From JBNJFY01 sp051747265 (GTDB taxonomy: Bacteria > Bacteroidota > Rhodothermia > Balneolales > Balneolaceae), in assembly GCA_051747265.1 (NCBI GenBank), contig JBNJFY010000005.1, positions 248,001-312,000 on the forward strand: a stretch of DNA of 64,000 bases, in the 5' to 3' direction. Made by a program: the position numbers and the translations under genes. A model generated the notes under the pieces. The model worked only from the letters and a program-made list of their open reading frames with translations. It searched no databases and was not told the origin of the DNA. This document shows positions 54,524-61,589 of the stretch, in pieces; positions within the stretch are counted from its first letter, which is position 1; every line of letters starts with the position of its first letter.

Positions 54524-56061
54524 GCTCGACTGTACACCGAATCTATTTCAAATCGCAGTCGAACCTCGGTCCCGCCCTTGCGATTGATCTTCCAATCTGC
54601 ATTTAATTGCCGCATCAGCAGATTAATGATGGTGAATCCGGTTCCTTCTTTCCCATCAGGTTTAAATTCATCGCCCAAACCTATCCCATCATCCTTGACT
54701 ACTATTTCGACGTTATGGCCCGTCCTATTGACGCGCAAGGTAATAAGTCCCCCCTCTTGCCCTTTAAAGGCATGCCGAACCGCATTGATGAGCAGTTCAT
54801 TCAATACCAACCCACACGGTACGGCTTGATCCATAGACAATGTGACCGGATCTACTTCCATATCAAAATTGATACTCGAGTTGGAATCCAGATACTCAGA
54901 TTGAATCTCCTGGGCCAGCCGCATTACATACGAATGCATATCAATAGCCGACAAATCCTCATTGTCATAGAGAAAATTGTGGATCAAGGCCATGGACTTA
55001 ATTCGGCTGATGCTATCCTCAAGCTCACCCTCGCATAGTGGCAGATCCATGCGTTCTTTTTGGATGGTTAACAAACCGTGAATAACAGCCAAGTTGTTTT
55101 TTACCCGGTGATTGATCTCCGATAACAACACGGTTTTTTGCTCCAGGGCACTATCCAGCTCTTGCGTACGATTTTGTACTTGCTGATGTAATATCTGTAT
55201 CCAACCGAAAACCAACATCCCACCCAGTAATAATATTCCCCCTATCCAGGTAGCGTACTCAATAAAGGTCTGCGTGAAAATACCCTGCGGTACATCAACA
55301 GGAGCAAACCAGGCATTATAAATTTCATCAAACGTACCATTATCCTTTAACTCCAATAAGGCCTGATTGATCTGGTTTTTCAACTCATCCTGGCCCTCTT
55401 TAACCGCAAAGGTGTACATAACCGGCATGACCGGCGAACCTGTGGAGCGTATTTGGGAATCTTGCTCTCTGATGTATCGTCGCCCCAAATGCTCACTTAC
55501 AATAGCATAACTCGCTTTCCCCTCTTCGAGCAAATGCATCGCATCCAATTCTGATACTACGGTAGTGAGACGAGGTTCACAGTCATGATTCTGTATGAAA
55601 TCATGCGCGTAGGCAGCGTCCTGAAGGACTACTTTACGACCATCCAGATCGTTAATCTCACGAATACTTTCCGCAGAGGCCCGTTTAAAAATTTCGTGAT
55701 AGATAATGGTATGCGGTTCGGTAAAATCGAAGGTCAAATCCCGAAAGGGACTATAAAACATGGGCAGCAGGTCAATTTTTCCTTGCTCCAAGGCTGTCCG
55801 TTTCTCTTTCCAGACCCCTAAATTAAATTCAACTTCTCGCCCTAATTTATCCGCGATGGCCTGCATTAATTCAACATGGAATCCGTCTGGCTGGCCTTCA
55901 TCATTAATAAAGGAATACGGCGGATAGGCTCCGTCGTCACCCACTTTAATTACCGGTGAGTTCTGCGCATAAAGGAGATGGGCTGGTCCATACCAAATTA
56001 TAATTACGAATAAGATTCTGATCAGGTCCCTAACCATTTTCATCATCACATCCTCTTTCAT
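54520..56061 (-). CDS. Histidine kinase with periplasmic solute-binding domain
   Basis: A signal/anchor segment (about 11-31) is followed by an SBP_bac_3 domain (residues about 37-255: GDDGAYPPYSFINDEGQPDGFHVELMQAIADKLGREVEFNLG, ...TFDFTEPHTI...). One TM helix comes next (about 270-290), then a short coiled coil and a HisKA_2 domain with phosphorylated His318 (SEINHRVKNNLAVIHGLLTIQ). The HATPase_c region has NELLINAVRHAFKG (N box) and VVKDDGIGLGDEF (G1). It should sense a small molecule, such as an amino acid, in the periplasm. No response regulator gene is adjacent. The ATG choice among several (56061, 56046, 56043, 56037) is open. Confidence 0.9.
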   Translation of the reverse strand: MKEDVMMKMVRDLIRILFVIIIWYGPAHLLYAQNSPVIKVGDDGAYPPYSFINDEGQPDGFHVELMQAIADKLGREVEFNLGVWKEKRTALEQGKIDLLPMFYSPFRDLTFDFTEPHTIIYHEIFKRASAESIREINDLDGRKVVLQDAAYAHDFIQNHDCEPRLTTVVSELDAMHLLEEGKASYAIVSEHLGRRYIREQDSQIRSTGSPVMPVMYTFAVKEGQDELKNQINQALLELKDNGTFDEIYNAWFAPVDVPQGIFTQTFIEYATWIGGILLLGGMLVFGWIQILHQQVQNRTQELDSALEQKTVLLSEINHRVKNNLAVIHGLLTIQKERMDLPLCEGELEDSISRIKSMALIHNFLYDNEDLSAIDMHSYVMRLAQEIQSEYLDSNSSINFDMEVDPVTLSMDQAVPCGLVLNELLINAVRHAFKGQEGGLITLRVNRTGHNVEIVVKDDGIGLGDEFKPDGKEGTGFTIINLLMRQLNADWKINRKGGTEVRLRFEIDSVYSRA

Positions 56062-56188
56062 TAATCCCCTATCACTACAGATATGGTAGTATAAGATTTC
56101 GCATCAATCAAAACTTTTATCATAATGGCTTGGGTTTGCTCGTTTACCTTTGCAAATTGTGCAGCCATTATTCAGCCAAATTATTATT

Positions 56189-56824
56189 ATGAAAGAATCA
56201 GTTAAGAAAGAAATTCGTTTTTGGGTCATCTTGGTGAGTCTATTCGGCGTGCTTTACGTAACCGGATGGCATACCGAAGTAATTGGCCGTCTGCAGCAAG
56301 TCCTATTATACACCAACCTGTTCCAACCTACCCTCCACGAAGATAATAGCAGTCAAGCATTACGCGGTGGTTCACAGGCCCTGCAACAACTACCATTTAC
56401 CCCGGTTAACGAATCCGCCCAATTACAGGCACGGCAATCGAATCAACCACAGCTGTATTTTATCAATTTCTGGGCCACCTGGTGCCCGCCCTGTGTAGCT
56501 GAAATGCCGGACATCGCCTCTCTCAAAGCCCATACAGAGGAACAAGGATGGCCGGTACAGTTTGTGATGGTCAGCCTGGATGATCAGATGAGCAAAGCCG
56601 AAGCCTTTCTGGAACGCAAAAAGTTGGATTTTCCCATCTATGCTCTAGAGGGGCGTTTACCCGCACAATTTGATATAGGGACCATCCCATCGACCTATGT
56701 GCTAAACAGCAAGGGCGATATTATCGCCGAACGCCATGGTATGGCCCGCTACCACACCGATGAATTTGTCAATTTTTTGCAGCGACAGTTACCGTTGCAA
56801 TCACCTTCAAATACGGAAGACTAG
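56189..56824 (+). CDS. TlpA/ResA-like membrane-anchored thioredoxin
   Basis: From ATG 56189 the protein has one N-terminal membrane helix (about 9-28, FWVILVSLFGVLYVTGWH) and a periplasmic thioredoxin fold with the active site ATWCPPCVAEMPDIASLKAH. It also has the cis-proline strand IGTIPSTYVLN. It is a membrane-tethered disulfide reductase/oxidase acting on periplasmic cysteines, for example in cytochrome c assembly. The TTG start at 56150 would add 13 residues, less likely. It is 9 bp upstream of the Uup-like ABC gene, and could be co-transcribed with it. Confidence 0.85.
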   Translation: MKESVKKEIRFWVILVSLFGVLYVTGWHTEVIGRLQQVLLYTNLFQPTLHEDNSSQALRGGSQALQQLPFTPVNESAQLQARQSNQPQLYFINFWATWCPPCVAEMPDIASLKAHTEEQGWPVQFVMVSLDDQMSKAEAFLERKKLDFPIYALEGRLPAQFDIGTIPSTYVLNSKGDIIAERHGMARYHTDEFVNFLQRQLPLQSPSNTED

Positions 56825-56833
56825 TCTCGCTTT

Positions 56834-58792
56834 ATGGCTCTTCTCACCTTACGTAACGTATCTTTAGGATTCGGAGATCCCCCATTGATCGTAGACGCCA
56901 ACGCCACCATTAACCACGGCGAACGGGTCTGCTTGATCGGTCGTAATGGAACCGGAAAAACCAGTTTGCTCCGTATGATCGATGGAGAATTCTCCCCTGA
57001 CGGCGGGACCATTGAGTTTCAATCGGGGGTAACCGCAGCTTTGGTTCCTCAAAAATTACCCGCTGATATTTCCAGGCATCAAACGGTGTACGATATCATT
57101 TCGGAAGGCGTCGGTGAGCTCGGCAATCTGATCCGCTCCTACCATAACGTAAGCGCCCAGTTGGCCAAACAACCGACCGATCAGGATAAGTTGTTGGCAC
57201 AGATGCAACGACTACAAAATCAGTTGGAAGCCAAGCAAGCCTGGGATGTATACAATCAAATTGAGACGGTCATTTCCAAGCTCCAGCTAGATGCGGACGC
57301 TGCGCTCAATACCCTCAGTGGTGGACAGCAGCGACGAGTGCTTATTGGACGCGCGGTGGTTTCCGACCCCGATGTTTTAATGTTGGATGAGCCTACCAAC
57401 CATCTGGATATCAGCAGCATCGAGTGGTTAGAGCAGTATTTAAAAGGCTTTAATGGCGCCATTCTATTCATTTCGCACGACCGCGCGTTCATCCGCTCCA
57501 TGGCTACCCGGATCCTGGAAATGGATCGTGGGAAACTGCTCAGCTGGGATTGTGACTACGATACTTACCTGGAGCGCAAAGAACATGCCCTGGAAGTGGA
57601 AGAACAACAGCGGGAGAAATTCAGCAAAAAACTCGCCCAGGAAGAAGAATGGCTGAATCGTGGCATGAAAGCGCGGCGAAAACGCAATATGGGGCGTGTG
57701 CGCAAAATTCAGGAGATGCGTCAGCGTGCTCGCAATCGACGGGAGCGCATGGGTACCGCCAATATGAACGCCCAGGAAGCCAACCGCTCGGGTAAACAGG
57801 TAATCAAGGTGCACAATCTCGGTTTCTCGTATGATGACGATCCGCTGGTGGAAAATTTCGAAATAGATATCCACCGTGGCGAGAAACTGGGAATCGTGGG
57901 TCCCAATGGCGTAGGCAAAACCACGCTCATCAATCTACTGCTCAAAAAACTTGAACCGGATACCGGAACGGTAAAACACGGCACCAATCTGGAAGTGGCC
58001 TACTTTGATCAGCATCGCGCTCAACTGGATGATGAACAACCCGTGTATAAAGCCGTAGCCGATGGCAAAACCCATGTGGTGATCAATGGAAAGAAAAAGC
58101 ATGTGATTAGTTACCTGCAAGATTTCCTGTTTTCCAGGCAACGGGCCAAGGGACCGGTCAAGCTACTCTCCGGCGGGGAAAGAAATCGACTGTTTCTGGC
58201 CAAATTATTCACCAAGCCCTCCAATGTGTTGGTGTTGGATGAGCCTACCAACGATTTAGACATTGAGACGCTGGAACTGCTGGAACAAGTGCTCACCGAT
58301 TATGAGGGTACGATTTTGCTGGTAAGTCACGATCGTGCTTTCCTGGATAATGTGGTCACTGGCGTATTGGCATTCGAAGAACCGGGCAAGGTGAAGTATT
58401 ACGGGGGGGGTTATGAAGATTGGGTCCGTCAGCGCAAAGTGGATCCAGCCGATTCATTTAATACGTTATCCAAATCCAGTGGCAATAATCGTAAATCGGA
58501 AGATTCAGAGAAGCATAATGCTCAGACCGATCAAAGATCAGCATCTGAAGAGGTTCGCAAATTAAGCTACAAAGAGAAGAAAGAGCTCAACCGCTTGCCC
58601 GAACACATTGAAAAATTGGAGAAAGAACAGCAGGAATTATTTGCGCAACTCAGTGATCCTTCTTTTTATCAACAAGAGGAAAGCGATCAGGGTGTCACCG
58701 AGGTGCAGCTACGTTTGGATGAAATTGAGAAAGAGCTGGAATCTATGTACAACCGCTGGACCGAGCTGGAGACCATCGCCGAACAATCGTAA
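56834..58792 (+). CDS. uup: ABC-F ATPase of the Uup group
   Basis: The 652-residue protein has two ATP-binding cassettes without membrane segments. Walker A motifs are GRNGTGKTSLL and GPNGVGKTTLI; signatures are LSGGQQRRVLIGRA and LSGGERNRLFLAKL; Walker B boxes are LMLDEPTNHLD and LVLDEPTNDLD. A P-site-tRNA-interacting linker (EEQQREKFSKKLAQEEEWLNRGMKARRKRNMGRV) and a C-terminal coiled coil (KKELNRLPEHIEKLEKEQQELF) mark the Uup group. It acts on ribosomes or replication intermediates (Uup in E. coli affects transposon excision and Holliday-junction handling). Intact. Confidence 0.9.
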   Translation: MALLTLRNVSLGFGDPPLIVDANATINHGERVCLIGRNGTGKTSLLRMIDGEFSPDGGTIEFQSGVTAALVPQKLPADISRHQTVYDIISEGVGELGNLIRSYHNVSAQLAKQPTDQDKLLAQMQRLQNQLEAKQAWDVYNQIETVISKLQLDADAALNTLSGGQQRRVLIGRAVVSDPDVLMLDEPTNHLDISSIEWLEQYLKGFNGAILFISHDRAFIRSMATRILEMDRGKLLSWDCDYDTYLERKEHALEVEEQQREKFSKKLAQEEEWLNRGMKARRKRNMGRVRKIQEMRQRARNRRERMGTANMNAQEANRSGKQVIKVHNLGFSYDDDPLVENFEIDIHRGEKLGIVGPNGVGKTTLINLLLKKLEPDTGTVKHGTNLEVAYFDQHRAQLDDEQPVYKAVADGKTHVVINGKKKHVISYLQDFLFSRQRAKGPVKLLSGGERNRLFLAKLFTKPSNVLVLDEPTNDLDIETLELLEQVLTDYEGTILLVSHDRAFLDNVVTGVLAFEEPGKVKYYGGGYEDWVRQRKVDPADSFNTLSKSSGNNRKSEDSEKHNAQTDQRSASEEVRKLSYKEKKELNRLPEHIEKLEKEQQELFAQLSDPSFYQQEESDQGVTEVQLRLDEIEKELESMYNRWTELETIAEQS

Positions 58793-58820
58793 CCCCCTAT
58801 AATCAAAGAGGTGGGCCATC

Positions 58821-59303
58821 ATGAGTAGTTTTAAAAATAAAATTACCAATCCCTTCTATTACCGACTGTTTTTACTGCGCAAGTTGCCGCTGGCCTGGTT
58901 ATGCGGATTAAAGGTGCAAGAGCTCAGTGATGACAAAGCCGTGATCTCTATCAAGTATGGCTATTGGACCAAAAATCCGTTTCGCAGCATCTACTTTGCC
59001 TGTCTCTGTATGGCTGGAGAAATGTCTAATGGCGTGATGGCCATGATGCATGTACTCAATCAACCTGAGAAATGCGCTATGATCGTGGTGGGACTGGAGA
59101 CCGAATTTGTCAAGAAAGCTCGGGGTAAAATCTACTTTACCTGCTCGGAAGGCGACAAACTGCGGGAGACCGTAGAGCAAGCCATGGCCGATGGACCGGA
59201 TGGCCCGGGGCGACAGGTAGTCATCCACAGTGAAGGCATCGATGAAGAAGGCGACTGCGTGGCTCGCTTCGATATTACCTGGTCCTTTAAAGCCAAAGGC
59301 TGA
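58821..59303 (+). CDS. DUF4442 / hotdog thioesterase-like protein
   Basis: The 160-residue cytoplasmic protein matches DUF4442 of the hotdog thioesterase superfamily: YWTKNPFRSIYFACLCMAGEMSNGVMAMMHV gives the central helix, and the second half AMIVVGLETEFVKKARGKIYFTCSEGD is the following sheet. It may cleave acyl-CoA or bind acyl chains; no residues can be assigned. The stop TGA overlaps the TRIC gene start in TGATG, so translation is coupled. It starts 28 bp after uup, within the same operon. Confidence 0.75.
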   Translation: MSSFKNKITNPFYYRLFLLRKLPLAWLCGLKVQELSDDKAVISIKYGYWTKNPFRSIYFACLCMAGEMSNGVMAMMHVLNQPEKCAMIVVGLETEFVKKARGKIYFTCSEGDKLRETVEQAMADGPDGPGRQVVIHSEGIDEEGDCVARFDITWSFKAKG

Positions 59304-59929
59304 TGCTGGAATCTGTTGAACGTATACTCTACTACCTGGATCTGCTTGGGGTGTTCGTGTTTGCCATTTCCGGGGCCCTCTCCGCCGGACGCAAGCAGAT
59401 GGACCTGTTTGGGGTGATTGTCATTGCCATCGTTACCGCGTTGGGCGGCGGTACCTTACGGGATATCATCTTGGGCGTGAACCCGGTCTCCTGGATTCAG
59501 CAGAGCATTTATATCTACATAGCTGTAGCCGCGGCTCTATTTACTTTTACTGCTGAACGATTCATTACCTTCCCCAAACGAAGCTTGCGCATAGCCGATG
59601 CGCTGGGACTGGCCGTATTCACCGTTTTGGGGACCCAGACGGCTCTCAATATGCAGCTGGATTGGCTGATCGCGGTGATGATGGGCGTGATTTCTGCGGT
59701 CTTCGGTGGGGTGATCCGGGATGTGCTTTCTGATGAAATTCCGCTGATCTTACGAGGCGAAATATATGCCACCGCTTCCTTTGCCGGCGCGCTCACACTT
59801 ACCTTGGGATCGTTGATCTGGCCGTTAAATGTGTATTTGATATTGGTTAGTGCGCTGGCTTGTCTGTTGTTGCGTTTAGCGGCTATCCATTGGGAATTTA
59901 GCCTGCCCTCCTTTCACTCCGAGCAATAA
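59303..59929 (+). CDS. TRIC-type cation channel (UPF0126/YicG-like)
   Basis: The 208-residue protein has seven predicted membrane segments arranged as two inverted three-helix repeats plus one, typical of bacterial homologues of trimeric intracellular cation channels. Repeat motifs are YLDLLGVFVFAISGALSAGRKQMDLFGVIVIAIVTALGGGTLRDIILG and DALGLAVFTVLGTQTAL...MGVISAVFGGVIRDVLSDEIPLIL, with the GGGTxRD and GGVxRD signatures. It conducts potassium or other monovalent cations; in bacteria the role is unclear. The last gene before the gene-free repeat block. Confidence 0.92.
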   Translation: MLESVERILYYLDLLGVFVFAISGALSAGRKQMDLFGVIVIAIVTALGGGTLRDIILGVNPVSWIQQSIYIYIAVAAALFTFTAERFITFPKRSLRIADALGLAVFTVLGTQTALNMQLDWLIAVMMGVISAVFGGVIRDVLSDEIPLILRGEIYATASFAGALTLTLGSLIWPLNVYLILVSALACLLLRLAAIHWEFSLPSFHSEQ

Positions 59930-59937
59930 CTCCCACC

Positions 59938-60210
59938 CATGCTCCCCGTCAGTGAGTATTTATGCCTTAGCACAAGGTGCAAAGATCTTGGGGAGCTGGG
60001 CAATCAGACTAGTTAGCCATGCGTAACCAGCTACTAAAGTGACGTCTGAATGGCCTGAGGGTGCCCCATACTGTAAATGTTGGTTGCTGCGGGTGGACTT
60101 CGTCCCCCCTTCAGACACATCGATCTATCCTTGCCCCAAATGGTTATCACTCCCCTTTTATGATCGATGTGTCAGCTTCCCCGGGAAAGCATGTATTTGG
60201 GGCTTGAATA
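59938..60210 (+). repeat. Structured tandem repeat, unit 1 (~273 bp)
   Basis: The unit starts CATGCTCCCCGTCAG. Stem I pairs 59941-59947 (GCTCCCC) with 59990-59996 (GGGGAGC) around an inner GCAC-AAG-GTGC hairpin. Stem II pairs CAATCAGAC with GTCTGA-TG (one mismatch) around a TAGTTAGC/GCTACTA stem. Stem III pairs GACACATCGATC with GATCGATGTGTC (12 bp) across a 36-nt loop. A near-palindrome GCTTCCCCGGGAAAGC closes the unit. It has no coding potential. Confidence 0.8.
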
Positions 60211-60480
60211 CATGCTCCCCGTCAGTGGGTAATAATGCAGTAGCACAAGGTGCAAAGATCTTGGGGAGCTGGGCAATCAGACTAGTTAGCCATGAGTAAC
60301 CAGCTACTAAAGTGACGTCTGATTGGCCTGAGGGTGCCATACTGTAAATGTTGGTTGCTGAGGGCGAACTAAGTCCCCCTTCAGACACATCGATCCGGTT
60401 TTGCACCACGTGGTTACCGCTCAGCTATTATGATCGATGTGCCAGCTTCCCCGGGGAAGCATGTATTTGGGGCTTGAATA
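60211..60480 (+). repeat. Structured tandem repeat, unit 2 (~270 bp)
   Basis: A near-identical copy of unit 1. Stem I is 60214-60220 with 60263-60269; inner hairpin 60243-60253. Stem II is 60274-60282 (CAATCAGAC) with 60317-60325 (GTCTGATTG), perfect 9 bp. Stem III is 60386-60395 with 60432-60441 (10 bp), with a loop clearly different in sequence from unit 1. The last segment 60445-60460 is the perfect palindrome GCTTCCCCGGGGAAGC. Confidence 0.8.
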
Positions 60481-60715
60481 CATGCTCCCCGTCAGTGGGT
60501 AATAATGCAGTAGCACAAGGTGCAAAGACCATGCGGAGCTGGGCAATCAGACTAATTAGCCATGCGTAACCAGCTACTAAAGTGACGTCTGATTGGTCTG
60601 AGGGTGCCCCATACTTCCGCGAGCGTCCGCTCGTGGAATGTATGGGTTCTTAACCAACATCCTTGGTGCATCGGTAAAACCTTGTTTCCTCTTCAGACAC
60701 ATCGATCCGCCCATC
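60481..60715 (+). repeat. Structured tandem repeat, unit 3 (divergent)
   Basis: It begins with the same CATGCTCCCCGTCAGTGGG run and keeps stem II, but the middle is replaced by a new hairpin CCCATAC-TTCCGCGAGC / GCTCGTGGAA-T-GTATGGG at 60608-60646 (17 bp with one G-T pair and one bulge). It rejoins the family at CTTCAGACACATCGATCC (60691-60708) but the right arm of stem III is absent, so the unit ends there. Confidence 0.7.
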
Positions 60716-60721
60716 CATAGT

Positions 60722-60850
60722 TGAGCAGAGCTCCGTACCATGCTTTACCGGTCAGAGCCCGGTAAAGAGTAAGAAGTTGTTTTCCAGGCGGGGACGCACT
60801 GCACCCGCCTGGAAAACAGAAGCTTCTCTTGACGCAGGGAAGCTCTGCTT
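60722..60850 (+). other. Compact structured segment after the tandem repeats
   Basis: AGCAGAGCT (60724-60732) pairs with AGCTCTGCT (60841-60849). Within it CTTTACCGG (60743-60751) pairs with CCGGTAAAG (60759-60767), and GTTTTCCAGGCGGG (60779-60792) pairs perfectly with CCCGCCTGGAAAAC (60804-60817) across an 11-nt loop, with an outer AGAAG/CTTCT. This is a three-helix arrangement closed by a 9-bp stem, as in structured RNAs. No ORF in it is credible. Confidence 0.6.
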
Positions 60851-60987
60851 ACCTGGACGTAATTGGCGAAGAAGGTTTCATAAGGGTACCGTTCAATTAT
60901 AACGTTTCCATAACATCGCCTTTATTGACATACGGGCACGATATCCAATCCGTTATTGTTATGTACTTCGAATTAAAACCCGTACCT

Positions 60988-61536
60988 ATGAAATCAATGC
61001 ATACACTAATCGCGCTGGTTTTACCACTATTTTTATTCTTGAGCTGTGATTCCAGTACCGCACAAGAACAACCTTCCGCTCAACAAAAAAGCCAAACAAT
61101 GACCAACGACAGCACAAAAATTGATTGGGACAACCTCTCCGAAGAAGAATGGAAAGAACGTTTAAACAGCGATGAATACCGAATTCTCCGCAACAAGGGC
61201 ACCGAACTTCCCTACATCAACAAATACAACAAGCACTACGAAAAAGGTATCTATGTTTGTGGCGCATGTGGACAACCTATCTTCGACTCAGAAACAAAAT
61301 ACGATTCCGGATCCGGCTGGCCGGCGTTCTGGGCGCCTATCAATGAGCAGATGGTGGCCACCAAAGAGGACAACAGCATGTTCATGACCCGTACAGAAGT
61401 GCTGTGTAGTCGCTGCAACTCCCATCTGGGACATGTATTCAAAGACGGCCCCGAGCCCACTGGATTACGCTACTGCGTCAACTCTCTGGCATTAGACTTC
61501 AAGGAAGAATCTGAGCAATCGGGCCAAGAAAAGTAG
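60988..61536 (+). CDS. msrB: Peptide-methionine (R)-S-oxide reductase MsrB, lipoprotein
   Basis: The true start is ATG 60988, giving a 182-residue lipoprotein with lipobox FLFLSC (Cys20); the same frame is open upstream to 60829 but that part has no signal peptide. The SelR/MsrB domain has zinc cysteines C91/C94 (CGAC) and C140/C143 (CSRC), SGSGWPAFWAPI, and the catalytic cysteine C163 in GLRYCVNS. It reduces methionine-R-sulfoxide in oxidised envelope proteins. The recycling Cys typical of some MsrBs is not obvious. It is preceded by the repeat block. Confidence 0.93.
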   Translation: MKSMHTLIALVLPLFLFLSCDSSTAQEQPSAQQKSQTMTNDSTKIDWDNLSEEEWKERLNSDEYRILRNKGTELPYINKYNKHYEKGIYVCGACGQPIFDSETKYDSGSGWPAFWAPINEQMVATKEDNSMFMTRTEVLCSRCNSHLGHVFKDGPEPTGLRYCVNSLALDFKEESEQSGQEK

Positions 61537-61589
61537 AATGACAGCTACATTGCAATCCTATTAGCAGTTGTTCTAACCGAACCTTGCCT

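Noticed and set aside
60039..60569. Two similar small ORFs (86 and 73 residues) on the plus strand
   Set aside because: Their similarity comes only from the tandem repeats. They begin and end at stem sequences, show no protein-like composition, and an opposing frame gives the same effect.
59938..60715. CRISPR array or integron attC sites
   Set aside because: Units are about 270 bp with no short spacers, and neither cas nor integrase genes are present. The GTTRRRY/RYYYAAC core pairs of attC are not found.
60722..60850. Retron msr-msd RNA
   Set aside because: The closing inverted repeat and inner hairpins resemble the a1/a2 layout, but no reverse transcriptase gene is nearby and no priming guanosine context can be shown.
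60829..60987. In-frame N-terminal extension of msrB
   Set aside because: The added 53 residues are not hydrophobic and precede a perfect lipoprotein signal, and they begin inside the structured segment.
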